Of a stretch of DNA of 64,000 nt, positions 16,427 through 24,730 are shown piece by piece. The translations under genes were made by a program, and so were the position numbers. The notes under the pieces are model-generated. The model saw only the letters and a list, made by a program, of their open reading frames with translations, ran no database searches and had not been told where the DNA came from. Source of the stretch: CALKJU01 sp035326425 (GTDB lineage Bacteria > Pseudomonadota > Alphaproteobacteria > Geminicoccales > Geminicoccaceae); the NCBI GenBank assembly GCA_035326425.1, contig DAOLFG010000008.1, positions 53,917 to 117,916 on the forward strand. The letters are read 5' to 3'. Numbering within the stretch: position 1 is the stretch's first letter; each line of letters begins with the position of its first letter.

Positions 16427-17880
16427 GCGGCTGGCTGATCGTCGTCGACCGTCTGGGCGATCTCAACGGCAGCGCCTCGACGCACCCCGCCGTCACCGCC
16501 CGCGACTACATCCTGAAGCCGCCGCAGGCCAGGCGGGGGCTGCCGAAGATCCTCAACCTGTCGCGCTCCTATGCCTACCAGACGCTGGGCTACTACGCCT
16601 CGCTGCTGGCCGAGGCGCGCGGCCAGAAGGTGGTGCCCACCGTCACCACCATCCTCGAGCTGAAGTCCCGCAACGCCTATGCCTACGCGCTGCCGGAGCT
16701 TGAGGAGACGCTGAACAAGACGATCCGCCGGCTCTCCGACCCGCCGCAGGCGAGCTTCCGGCTCTTCATCACGCTGGGAGTCGTCGACGATCCGCGCTTC
16801 GTCCGCTTCGCCCGCCAGCTCTACGACTGGTTCCGCTGCCCGATCCTCGAGGTGTTCGTGCAGCAGGGCGAATGGTGGCGCGTGCGCAAGATCGCCCCGA
16901 CCTTCATCGACGAGCTGTCGGCGGAGGGCCGCAAGCAGCTGATCGATGCCATCGACAGCTACACCCGCGAGCCCTGGCGATCGCCCAAGACCCGGGTGCA
17001 GCCGCGCTTCACCGTCGGCGTGCTGTTCGACCCGCGCGAGAAGCAGCCGCCGTCCGATCTCGCCAGCCTCAAGCATTTCGAGCGCATCGCCGAGCCCATG
17101 GGCCTGGGCGTCGAGCTGATCGGCAAGCAGGATCTCGACCGCATCCCCGAGTTCGACGGCCTGTGGATCCGCGAGACCACCAACATCGACCACCATACCT
17201 TCCGCTTCGCCATCCGCGCCGAGCAGGAAGCCATGCCGGTGATCGACGATCCGCGCTCGATCATGCGCTGCACCAACAAGGTCTACCTGGCCGAGCTGCT
17301 GCTCGCCAACGGCGTTCCGGCGCCCAAGACGGTGATCCTGTCGAGCGCGCGCGAGATCGAGGCCCTGGAGGCCCAGCTCTCCTACCCGATCGTTCTCAAG
17401 ATCCCCGACGGCTCGTTCTCGCGCGGTGTCGCCAAATGCGCCGACAGGCCGGAGCTCGACCGAATGCTGCGCGGCATGCTCGAGGATTCCGACCTGATCC
17501 TCGCCCAGGAGTTCATGCCGACCGACTTCGACTGGCGCGTCGGCGTGCTGGACGGCGAGCCGCTGTTCGTCTCGCAGTACAAGATGGCGCGCAAGCACTG
17601 GCAGATCGTCCGCTACGCCGAGGACGGCAAGGCGGTCGAGGGCGGCTTCAGGACCATGCGCGTCACCGAGGCGCCGCCCTCGGTCGTCGACATCGCCGTG
17701 CGGGCCGCGCGGCTGATCGGCAAGGGCCTCTACGGCGTCGATCTGAAGAAGAACGACCGGGGCGTCTTCGTCATCGAGATCAACGACAATCCCAACATCG
17801 TCCACGAGGTCGAGGACGCGGCCGAGAAGGACGAGGTCTGGCGGCGCATCGCCGGATGGTTCCTGAAGCGGCTGGCCTGA
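16423..17880 (+). CDS. RimK-like ATP-grasp ligase with N-terminal RLAN domain
   Basis: A 485-residue protein. The N-terminal ~200 residues (VVDRLGDLNG, LNLSRSYAYQTLGYYASLLAE) match the RLAN domain found ahead of some RimK-like ligases. The ATP-grasp part (about 270-480) has the lid/ATP strand YPIVLKIPDGSFSRGVAK, the FMPTDFDWRVGVLDGEPLF segment and the metal-binding VIEINDNPNI. Such enzymes form amide bonds between a carboxylate and an amine, classically adding glutamate to ribosomal protein S6. The substrate here is unknown. It shares a 4-base overlap with the preceding acetyltransferase and ends next to a convergent J-domain gene. Confidence 0.9.
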   Translation: MSGWLIVVDRLGDLNGSASTHPAVTARDYILKPPQARRGLPKILNLSRSYAYQTLGYYASLLAEARGQKVVPTVTTILELKSRNAYAYALPELEETLNKTIRRLSDPPQASFRLFITLGVVDDPRFVRFARQLYDWFRCPILEVFVQQGEWWRVRKIAPTFIDELSAEGRKQLIDAIDSYTREPWRSPKTRVQPRFTVGVLFDPREKQPPSDLASLKHFERIAEPMGLGVELIGKQDLDRIPEFDGLWIRETTNIDHHTFRFAIRAEQEAMPVIDDPRSIMRCTNKVYLAELLLANGVPAPKTVILSSAREIEALEAQLSYPIVLKIPDGSFSRGVAKCADRPELDRMLRGMLEDSDLILAQEFMPTDFDWRVGVLDGEPLFVSQYKMARKHWQIVRYAEDGKAVEGGFRTMRVTEAPPSVVDIAVRAARLIGKGLYGVDLKKNDRGVFVIEINDNPNIVHEVEDAAEKDEVWRRIAGWFLKRLA

Positions 17881-18603
17881 TCAGGCCCTGCCGCCCAGCA
17901 GGAAGTCGCGCGCCTGGTTGATGCGGGCCGCCAGCCAGTCGCTGCCGCCATGGTCCGGGTGCAGCCGGCTCATCAGCCGGCGGTGGGCGGCGCGGATCGC
18001 CTGCTCGTCGGCACCGCGCCCGAGGCCCAGGATCTCGAGGGCCGTGGCCTCGTCCATCGCGGCCGCCCCCATCGTGGCCGCTCCGCCGTCCCGGCCGAGG
18101 CCGGCCGCGCGCTCCCGCCAGTCGGGGAACCGCCGATCGAGATAGGTCTCCAGCAACGATACCGAGGGCGGGTCGTCGCGCGCGGCCTCGCGCAGCAGTG
18201 CCAGCAGCTCCGCGATGCCCAGCGTCGCGAGGGCCCGACCCGCGAAGGTTCCGCCCCGAACCTCGCCGTCGAGGGCGCCGGTGCGGTGATCCAGGCGCAT
18301 GGCGAGCAGGGCCGTGGAGACGGCCGAGCTGCCGGCGGGGGCGTGGCCCCCGGGCTCCATCGGATCGGGCGCCCGCCGGCCGGCCCACAGTGTCTTGCCG
18401 GCGGTGAAGGCGGCCGCCAGCAGCACGACGGCGAGGCCGACGCGCCCCATCATCAGCAGCCCGCTGCCGGCCAGGGCGCCGAATACCGCGACGAAGGTGC
18501 GCGCCGCCCGCACCAGGTCGCCGGGTGCGACCGAGGTGAACCAGCGCGCCGCCACCATCGCCAGCACCAGCCCGGCGCCGCCCAGGAGCAGCCAGAACAG
18601 CAT
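17881..18603 (-). CDS. Membrane-anchored J-domain protein (Tim14/DjlA-like layout)
   Basis: A 240-residue protein with two hydrophobic segments at the N-terminus (LFWLLLGGAGLVLAMVAARW and LMMGRVGLAVVLLAAAFTAG), a cytoplasmic linker, and a J-domain at the very C-terminus ending LHPDHGGSDWLAARINQARD. The HPD triad is intact. The C-terminal placement behind membrane segments resembles mitochondrial Tim14 and its alphaproteobacterial relatives. The ATG at 18603 is four bases from the stop of the VWA gene, so the pair is an operon. Confidence 0.86.
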   Translation of the reverse strand: MLFWLLLGGAGLVLAMVAARWFTSVAPGDLVRAARTFVAVFGALAGSGLLMMGRVGLAVVLLAAAFTAGKTLWAGRRAPDPMEPGGHAPAGSSAVSTALLAMRLDHRTGALDGEVRGGTFAGRALATLGIAELLALLREAARDDPPSVSLLETYLDRRFPDWRERAAGLGRDGGAATMGAAAMDEATALEILGLGRGADEQAIRAAHRRLMSRLHPDHGGSDWLAARINQARDFLLGGRA

Positions 18604-18607
18604 CGGC

Positions 18608-19303
18608 TCAGCGCACCTGCCGTGCCAGCAGCCTGACCTGCCCGCCGGCGCGCTCGGCGCAGGCCAGCAAGGCCTTGCGGCCGCCGGCGGCATAGGCCGC
18701 GACGGCACCGAGGAGCTGGCGCAGCTGCTCCGGCGAGCCGCCGTCGAACCGGCAATGCGCCCCGCCGGTCAGCTCGGCGATCTGTCCGAAGGCCATTGCA
18801 GCCTTGGGATCCTCGCCCTCGCGGAACAGGAATACCTTGACGCCGCGCAGCGCCAGCTCGCCGGCGATGCGGCCCAGCTCGTCGACGCCCTCCTCGCAGG
18901 CGTCGCCGACGAACACCACCGCATGCACCCGCCGTTCGGTCGCCTGCTTGAGCGCATGGCGCAGCACGCGGCCGATCTGCGTCTCGCCGGCCCGGCACAT
19001 CACGCCGGCCATCAGCCTGACCAGCTCTGCCGGCCGGTCGACCCAGCGGCTGGCGCGGCATTCGGCGAAGCCGCGATAGTAGACCAGCTGCACCTCCAGG
19101 CCCCCCAGCCGGTCGGCCTCGATGAACATCTGGCCCTGCACGGCGGCGGCACGGTCCCAGCTCGGCTGGCGCGATGCCGTGGCGTCCAGCGCGAAGATCA
19201 GCCGCCCGCGCCCGGTCCCGCCATGCGACGGCGCCTGCCTGACCTTGTCGAGGAAGGCCTCGACCTCGGCGGCAGTGGCGGTGACGAGGCTCCTGTCGGT
19301 CAT
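18608..19303 (-). CDS. VWA-domain protein
   Basis: A 231-residue soluble protein with a von Willebrand factor A fold. The metal-ion-dependent adhesion motif starts in LIFALDATASRQPSWD (D-x-T-x-S). It continues with TQIGRVLRHALKQA and VVFVGDACEEGVDELG. These features are typical of a bacterial VWA that assembles protein complexes. No signal peptide or membrane segment is evident. It is followed at once by the membrane J-domain gene, suggesting a joint role in a chaperone-linked process, which is inference. Confidence 0.84.
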   Translation of the reverse strand: MTDRSLVTATAAEVEAFLDKVRQAPSHGGTGRGRLIFALDATASRQPSWDRAAAVQGQMFIEADRLGGLEVQLVYYRGFAECRASRWVDRPAELVRLMAGVMCRAGETQIGRVLRHALKQATERRVHAVVFVGDACEEGVDELGRIAGELALRGVKVFLFREGEDPKAAMAFGQIAELTGGAHCRFDGGSPEQLRQLLGAVAAYAAGGRKALLACAERAGGQVRLLARQVR

Positions 19304-19351
19304 GAGGCTAATGTTGGAGGCATGGGCCCACGATACCAGACCGGATCGCTC

Positions 19352-19978
19352 TCAAGCCAGGAAGGCCGCCCGCACGCCGTCGATGACCTGCTGCACCGCC
19401 AGCGCCGACAGGATCAGGCCGAGCAGGCGCGACAGGACGCCGACCAGCGTCGGACCGAGCCGCGCCGCCAGCATCGAGGATGCCAGCAGTGTCGTGGCGA
19501 CCAGTGCGAGCACCGTCAGCATGGCGCCGATCACCAGGGCCTGCCGCGCCGGATCGCCGGCCTGGGCGCCGGTCTGCAGGATCGCCGCGGTGATGGCGGC
19601 GGGACCGGCGATGAGCGGGATGCCGAGCGGAAAGACCGAGACGTCGACCGGGCTGGGCTCTTCGGCGGCCTGCCCGGCGGTGCCGGCCCGACGCTCGCCG
19701 CGCTTCTCGAACACCATCTCGAAGGCGATGGCCAGCAGCAGCAGGCCGCCGGCGATGCGGAACGCCGGCATGCCGATGCCCAGTGCCGTCAGGGCGCGCT
19801 CGCCTATCAGCGCGAACAGCAGCAGGATGGCGCCGCCGATCAGCACGCCCTTGACCGCCATGGAGCGCCGCCGCGCGACATCGGCTCCCCGCGTCAGGGC
19901 GATGAAGATCGGCACCAGTCCGATCGGATCGATGGTGACCAGGAACGCCGTCAGCGCCAGGACGAACGTCTCGGCCAA
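19352..19978 (-). CDS. MarC-family integral membrane protein
   Basis: A 208-residue polytopic inner-membrane protein of the MarC/UPF0056 family with about six hydrophobic segments. Family marks are FLVTIDPIGLVPIFIALTRG at the N-terminus, GMPAFRIAGGLLLLAIAFEM in the middle and FPLGIPLIAGPAAITAAILQ. A charged cytoplasmic loop (about residues 92-110) separates the two halves. The family has no agreed function; early links to antibiotic resistance in E. coli were not upheld. It lies between the SDR gene and the VWA gene on the same strand, with short gaps. Confidence 0.88.
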   Translation of the reverse strand: MAETFVLALTAFLVTIDPIGLVPIFIALTRGADVARRRSMAVKGVLIGGAILLLFALIGERALTALGIGMPAFRIAGGLLLLAIAFEMVFEKRGERRAGTAGQAAEEPSPVDVSVFPLGIPLIAGPAAITAAILQTGAQAGDPARQALVIGAMLTVLALVATTLLASSMLAARLGPTLVGVLSRLLGLILSALAVQQVIDGVRAAFLA

Positions 19979-19990
19979 GGGAAGCGATGC

Positions 19991-20743
19991 TCAGTAGGTG
20001 GCGCGGCCGCCCGACAGGTCGAACACCGCCCCTGTGGTGAACGAGTTCTCGGCCGAGCACAGCCAGGCGACCATGGCCGCCGCCTCGTCGAGCCTGAGGA
20101 AGCGGCCGCGTGGGATGCGCGAGAGCATGTAGTCGATGTGCTGCTGGCTGATCTGCTCGAAGATCCGGGTCTTCGCGGCGGCGGGCGTGATGCAGTTCAC
20201 GGCGATGTCGTGGGTCGCCAGCTCCTTGCCCAGCGACTTGGTGAGCGCGATCACCCCGGCCTTGGCGGCGCTGTAGGGGCCGGCCGTCGGGTTGCCCTCC
20301 TTGCCGGCGATCGAGGCGACGTTGACGATCCGGCCGTAATTCTGGGCGATCATCTGCGGCACCACCGCCCGGCAGCACAGGAAGACGCCGGTGAGGTCGA
20401 TGTCGATGACCTTCTGCCACTCGTCGACCGGATATTCCCAGTTCTTGAACGACGGCCCGGCGATGCCCGCATTGCACACCAGGATGTCGATCCCGCCCAG
20501 CGAGCTCGTGGTGGCGTCACGGCCCTGCTCGACCGAAGCGAGGTCCGTGACGTCGACGGCGGCGCCGATGACCTTGCCGGCGCCGGCGAGCTCGGCCGTG
20601 GTCTGCTCGAGCAGGGCCCCGTCGCGGTCCCAGATCGCCACCGACGCGCCCGAGGCCAGGAAGCGCTCGACGATCGCCCGGCCGATGCCCTGCGCGCCAC
20701 CCGTCACCACGGCCCTGCGGCCATCGAGATCGATCCGGTTCAT
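19991..20743 (-). CDS. Short-chain dehydrogenase/reductase (3-oxoacyl-ACP reductase-like)
   Basis: A 250-residue classical SDR. It has TGGAQGIG (cofactor loop, with the following Asp-rich strand WDRDGA favouring NAD), CNAGIAG, the catalytic Ser in NVASIAG, and YSAAK with catalytic Tyr and Lys. It ends with the DLSGGRATY tail. The substrate cannot be told; sugar or secondary-alcohol oxidation is common for this subgroup. It heads the minus-strand run SDR, MarC, VWA, J-domain. Confidence 0.9.
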   Translation of the reverse strand: MNRIDLDGRRAVVTGGAQGIGRAIVERFLASGASVAIWDRDGALLEQTTAELAGAGKVIGAAVDVTDLASVEQGRDATTSSLGGIDILVCNAGIAGPSFKNWEYPVDEWQKVIDIDLTGVFLCCRAVVPQMIAQNYGRIVNVASIAGKEGNPTAGPYSAAKAGVIALTKSLGKELATHDIAVNCITPAAAKTRIFEQISQQHIDYMLSRIPRGRFLRLDEAAAMVAWLCSAENSFTTGAVFDLSGGRATY

Positions 20744-20867
20744 TCAGCACTCCCCCGCACGTCGGCAGCGGTCTTTGCACGCGGCGCGCCGGCCTGCAAC
20801 CGCCCCGGCGAGGAACAACACCACCGGCACTGCGTTTGCCTGCCCACAGCTCCAATGGGAGGCGACG

Positions 20868-20945
20868 ATGCGCGGTATCCTGCTCTGGCTGGTCGGCATT
20901 CCGATTCCGATCATCATCCTGCTCTATCTGTTCAACGTCATCTGA
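20868..20945 (+). CDS. 25-residue single-span membrane protein
   Basis: A short gene, easily missed, reading MRGILLWLVGIPIPIIILLY followed by LFNVI. An GGAGGCGAC ribosome site lies just ahead of the ATG. The whole product is one hydrophobic helix broken by the PIP turn. I believe similar GIPIPIII peptides recur in alphaproteobacteria, but cannot verify that here. It lies between the divergent SDR and the convergent fhs gene. Function is unknown. Confidence 0.65.
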   Translation: MRGILLWLVGIPIPIIILLYLFNVI

Positions 20946-20949
20946 CGGG

Positions 20950-22620
20950 TCAGAACAGGCCCTCGATCCGGCCGGAGGCGTCGAGACGGATGTGCTCGGC
21001 GGCCGGCACACGCGGCAGGCCGGGCATGGTCATGATGTCGCCGCAGATCGCCACCAGGAATTCGGCTCCGGCCGCCAGCCTGACCTCGCGTACCGGCACG
21101 ACATGTCCCGACGGCGCACCCTTGAGCGAGGGATCGGTCGAGAAGCTGTATTGCGTCTTGGCCACGCAGACGGGGAAACGGCCGTATCCCTCGCCCTCCA
21201 GCTCGGCGATACGGGCGAGGATCGGCCGGTCCGCCGAGACGTCGGCAGCACCGTAGATTTCCCGCGCGATAGTCCGCAGCTTCTCCCACAATGGCAGGTC
21301 GTCCGGGTAGAGAGGGCGGAAATCGCACGCCTCGGCGCAGAGCCCGACGACGGCATGCGCCAGCTCCTCCGTGCCGGCCGATCCCTCGGCCCAGTGGCGG
21401 CAGACGATGGCTTCGACCGCCAGCTCCCGGCGGCAATGCCCACGCACCAGCTCGTGCTCGGCGTCGCGGTCGGTGGAGAAATGGTTCAGCGCCACCACCA
21501 CCGGCACGCCGAACTTGTGCAGATTCTCGACATGCCTCGTCAGGTTGGCGAGGCCGCGTCGCAACGCCGGCTCGTCGGGCTCGGCCAGATGCTCCTTGGC
21601 GACGCCGCCGTGCATCTTCAGCGCCCGGATCGTCGCCACCACGACGGCGGCGGCCGGCTTCAGCCCGGCCTTGCGGCACTTGATGTCGAAGAACTTCTCG
21701 GCCCCGAGGTCGGCGCCGAAGCCCGCTTCCGTGACGACGTAGTCGGCGAGCCGCAACGCGCTGCGGGTGGCGATGACCGAGTTGCAGCCATGGGCGATGT
21801 TGGCGAACGGTCCGCCATGGACGAAGGCCGGGTTGCCCTCCAGCGTCTGCACCAGGTTCGGCATCAGGGCGTCGCGCAGCAGGACGGCCATGGCCCCCGC
21901 AGCACTCAGGTCGCCGGCCGTGACCGGCCGCCTGTCGCGCGTCCAGCCGACGATCATCCGGCCGAGGCGCCGCTCCAGGTCGGCGAGGTCCGTGCTCAGG
22001 CAGAACACCGCCATGACCTCCGAGGCGACGGTGATGTCGAAGCCGGTCTCGCGCGGAAAGCCGTTGGCCGGGCCCCCCAGGCCCGAGACGATCTCGCGCA
22101 GCGAGCGGTCGTTCATGTCGAGCGCGCGCCGCCAGGCGATCCGCCTGAGATCGAGACCGCGGTCGTTGCCCCAGTAGAGGTGGTTGTCGACCAGCGCCGC
22201 CAGCAGGTTGCCGGCGCTGCCGATGGCGTGGAAGTCGCCGGTGAAATGCAGGTTGATGCTCTCCATCGGCACGACCTGGGCATATCCGCCGCCGGCGGCA
22301 CCGCCCTTCATGCCGAAGCACGGCCCGAGCGACGGCTCGCGCAGGCAGATGGCGGCGCGCTTGCCGATGCGGCAGAGCCCGTCGCCCAGGCCCACCGTGG
22401 TCGTGGTCTTGCCTTCGCCGGCCGGGGTGGGGCTGATCGCCGTGACCAGGACGAGGCGTCCCTCCGGCCGATCCTCCAGCCCCGCCACGAAGTCCATGTC
22501 GAGCTTGGCGATGTGCCGGCCGTGGGGATGCAGCGCCTGGGCGGCGACCCCCAGCTTCTCGGCCACATCCGCGATGGGTAGAAGGCGTGCCGCCCTGGCG
22601 ATGTCGATGTCCGAGCGCAT
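20950..22620 (-). CDS. fhs: Formate-tetrahydrofolate ligase
   Basis: A 556-residue cytoplasmic enzyme that makes 10-formyl-THF from formate, THF and ATP. It shows TAISPTPAGEGKTTTTVGLGDG (P-loop region), REPSLGPCFGMKGGAAGGG, the MESINLHFTGDFHAIG stretch and the late TMPGLPRVPAAE. The ATG at 22620 matches the usual N-terminus (IARAARLLPIADVAEKLG) and follows AGGGGCAGGG; longer frames upstream are not coding. It stands alone, divergent from the GGDEF/EAL gene, and would supply one-carbon units for purines or formate assimilation. Confidence 0.96.
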   Translation of the reverse strand: MRSDIDIARAARLLPIADVAEKLGVAAQALHPHGRHIAKLDMDFVAGLEDRPEGRLVLVTAISPTPAGEGKTTTTVGLGDGLCRIGKRAAICLREPSLGPCFGMKGGAAGGGYAQVVPMESINLHFTGDFHAIGSAGNLLAALVDNHLYWGNDRGLDLRRIAWRRALDMNDRSLREIVSGLGGPANGFPRETGFDITVASEVMAVFCLSTDLADLERRLGRMIVGWTRDRRPVTAGDLSAAGAMAVLLRDALMPNLVQTLEGNPAFVHGGPFANIAHGCNSVIATRSALRLADYVVTEAGFGADLGAEKFFDIKCRKAGLKPAAAVVVATIRALKMHGGVAKEHLAEPDEPALRRGLANLTRHVENLHKFGVPVVVALNHFSTDRDAEHELVRGHCRRELAVEAIVCRHWAEGSAGTEELAHAVVGLCAEACDFRPLYPDDLPLWEKLRTIAREIYGAADVSADRPILARIAELEGEGYGRFPVCVAKTQYSFSTDPSLKGAPSGHVVPVREVRLAAGAEFLVAICGDIMTMPGLPRVPAAEHIRLDASGRIEGLF

Positions 22621-22818
22621 CCCTGCCCCTGGTCCGGTGAATCGCCGGCCGGTTCGGCGACGCGGCCAATACGCCACGGATGGCACGGAATCGGAAGCGC
22701 TCGACAGCCGGGCCCGACGGAGCCTCGCGCGGGTGAACCAATATGCCGGTATGGTCGCCACTGGTTGATGGCAACTGAGAAGAGAGAAAACTTGTCCCTT
22801 GAAAAACCATAACGTTTC

Positions 22819-24642
22819 ATGAATGGATCGGGAGCGCGGTTTACTTTGGTCAACTCAACGCCGCGGCAACAGCTCATGCCGGCCCATGCCCTAGCTTCCC
22901 CTGCTCATATCTCCACCGCCGACGCCAGATCGACACCGCCCGGCCCTTGCCAGGGTGCCGCATGGCGCGGGCTGCCTGCGCGAGCCGGTGAGGATCATCC
23001 GCGGGATCTCCCGCAGGCAATCCCCCCGCCGCTCGGCGCTGCCCTCTGGTGGGGGCCCCTCCTGGCCCTGCTGCTGGGAATCGTCCTGGTAGCCGCCGGC
23101 TGGTCGGACGGCGCCATCGGCGGCTCGGCCCTGGCGGCGATCGGCCTCGTCGGCATCGCCGCTGCCATCTGCCTCGCGGCATGGCTCGAGAAGACGCTGC
23201 GGCGATGTTCCGCTCCGACGGCGAGCTCGGCCGGCAGTGCCGTCCATATCCGTTCGGAGCTGACGACCGTGGTCGCGCCTCCGGTCCAGACGCGCGCCCG
23301 CGACCAGCCCGGCGAGTTCGACGAGGACGGTCTGACCGGCCTCGGCAGCGAGCCCTCGCTGCATCGCGCCGGACAGGCGGCACTGGCTACGGCGCGGCTG
23401 GCCGGCAGGCGGATGGCCCTGCTGCTCGTCGACCTCGACCGCTTCAGCGACGTCAATGCCCTGCACGGCTGTCACCTGGGCGACGAGGTGCTGCGCCGTG
23501 TGGCACGGCAGTTGGTCGGGCGGGACGGCGCCTGCTGCGTCGCCGCCCGTCTCAGCGGCGATCGCTTCGCCCTGCTGCGCCCCGACCTCACCGACGAGGT
23601 TCTGGCCGCACGCTGGGCGGAGGACCTTCTGGACGGGCTCGGGCAGGTGTTCGACATCGACGGCACGACCCTGCAGCTTTCCGCCAGCGCCGGCATCGCC
23701 GTGTTTCCCGACCATGGCATGACGGTCGGGGCCCTGCTGCGCTCGGCGGAATTGGCGCTGAGCGAGGTCAAGCGTGCCGGCGGCGGGCGGTCCAGGGTGT
23801 TCTGCAAGCGGATGGACGCTTCGCTGAAGGCCCGCAAGTCGCTCGAGCGCGAGCTTCGCCTGGCCCTCGACAATGGCGACTTCCGTCTGCATTACCAGCC
23901 GCAGATCGACCTGCGGACAGGCAGGATCGGCGGCGTCGAGGGCCTGCTGCGCTGGCCCCACCGCAGCCAGGGCATGATCCCGCCCGCCAAGTTCATCCCG
24001 CTGGCCGAGAGCTGCGGCCTGATCCGGCCGCTCGGCGCCTGGGTGATGGCCGAGGCCTGCCGGGCCGGCCGCCGATGGCACGACCTCGGCCTGCCGATCG
24101 AGATCGCGGTCAACCTGAGTGCCGCCCAGCTCCGCCACCAGGAGCTGGTGACGCTGGTCGGCCGCACCCTGATCGACACCGGCCTGCCGGCGCATGCCCT
24201 CGAGCTCGAGCTGACCGAGAGCCTGTTCGTCGACCCGTCGGAGCTGCATCTGCGGCGCGCGCTCGAGCGCGTGGCCGAGATGGGCGTGCGGCTCGCCATC
24301 GACGATTTCGGCACCGGCTACAGCTCGCTCGCCTACCTGAAGCGGCTGCCCTTCAACAAGATCAAGATCGACCGCTCCTTCCTCGTCGACATCGGCAACG
24401 AGCGCGTCGACGAGGCGATCGTCCGCGCCATCATCGGCCTGGCCAAGACCTTCGGCAAGCTGGTGCTGGCCGAAGGGGTGGAGACCGAGGCCCAGCGGCA
24501 GTTCCTCCTGCGCGAGGACTGCGACGCCGCGCAGGGCTACCTGTTCTCCCGGCCGGTCGCCGAGGAGGCGGTCACGACGCTGCTGCAGGCCGACGCCGCC
24601 CGGCATCGTGCCCCGGCCGCGCCGATCGCACGGGCGAGCTGA
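22819..24642 (+). CDS. Membrane GGDEF-EAL protein, degenerate cyclase with phosphodiesterase domain
   Basis: Up to 607 residues if the first ATG is used; ATG 22876 is an alternative start. Two membrane helices occupy about residues 77-94 and 101-122. The GGDEF domain keeps DLDRFSDVNALHG but its signature is SGDRF (246-250), so cyclase activity is unlikely. The EAL domain has VEGLLRW in place of EALLRW, plus LHYQPQ, ELELTESLF, DDFGTGYSS, KIDRSFL and LAEGVETEAQ, so most metal and catalytic residues of a c-di-GMP phosphodiesterase are present. It probably hydrolyses c-di-GMP, with the GGDEF part possibly sensing GTP. Confidence 0.9.
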   Translation: MNGSGARFTLVNSTPRQQLMPAHALASPAHISTADARSTPPGPCQGAAWRGLPARAGEDHPRDLPQAIPPPLGAALWWGPLLALLLGIVLVAAGWSDGAIGGSALAAIGLVGIAAAICLAAWLEKTLRRCSAPTASSAGSAVHIRSELTTVVAPPVQTRARDQPGEFDEDGLTGLGSEPSLHRAGQAALATARLAGRRMALLLVDLDRFSDVNALHGCHLGDEVLRRVARQLVGRDGACCVAARLSGDRFALLRPDLTDEVLAARWAEDLLDGLGQVFDIDGTTLQLSASAGIAVFPDHGMTVGALLRSAELALSEVKRAGGGRSRVFCKRMDASLKARKSLERELRLALDNGDFRLHYQPQIDLRTGRIGGVEGLLRWPHRSQGMIPPAKFIPLAESCGLIRPLGAWVMAEACRAGRRWHDLGLPIEIAVNLSAAQLRHQELVTLVGRTLIDTGLPAHALELELTESLFVDPSELHLRRALERVAEMGVRLAIDDFGTGYSSLAYLKRLPFNKIKIDRSFLVDIGNERVDEAIVRAIIGLAKTFGKLVLAEGVETEAQRQFLLREDCDAAQGYLFSRPVAEEAVTTLLQADAARHRAPAAPIARAS

Positions 24643-24730
24643 CGGGAGCGGCCTCCCGGCGACCGTTCACCGCTGGCCCAAGCCGGCCCGCCGCTGCATA
24701 CTGCCCCTTCGGGCCAGACGAAGGGGTGAC

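Noticed and set aside
22621..22818. A folate or one-carbon riboswitch ahead of fhs
   Set aside because: I found no conserved paired core in the leader, and its length between the divergent genes is accounted for by two promoters.
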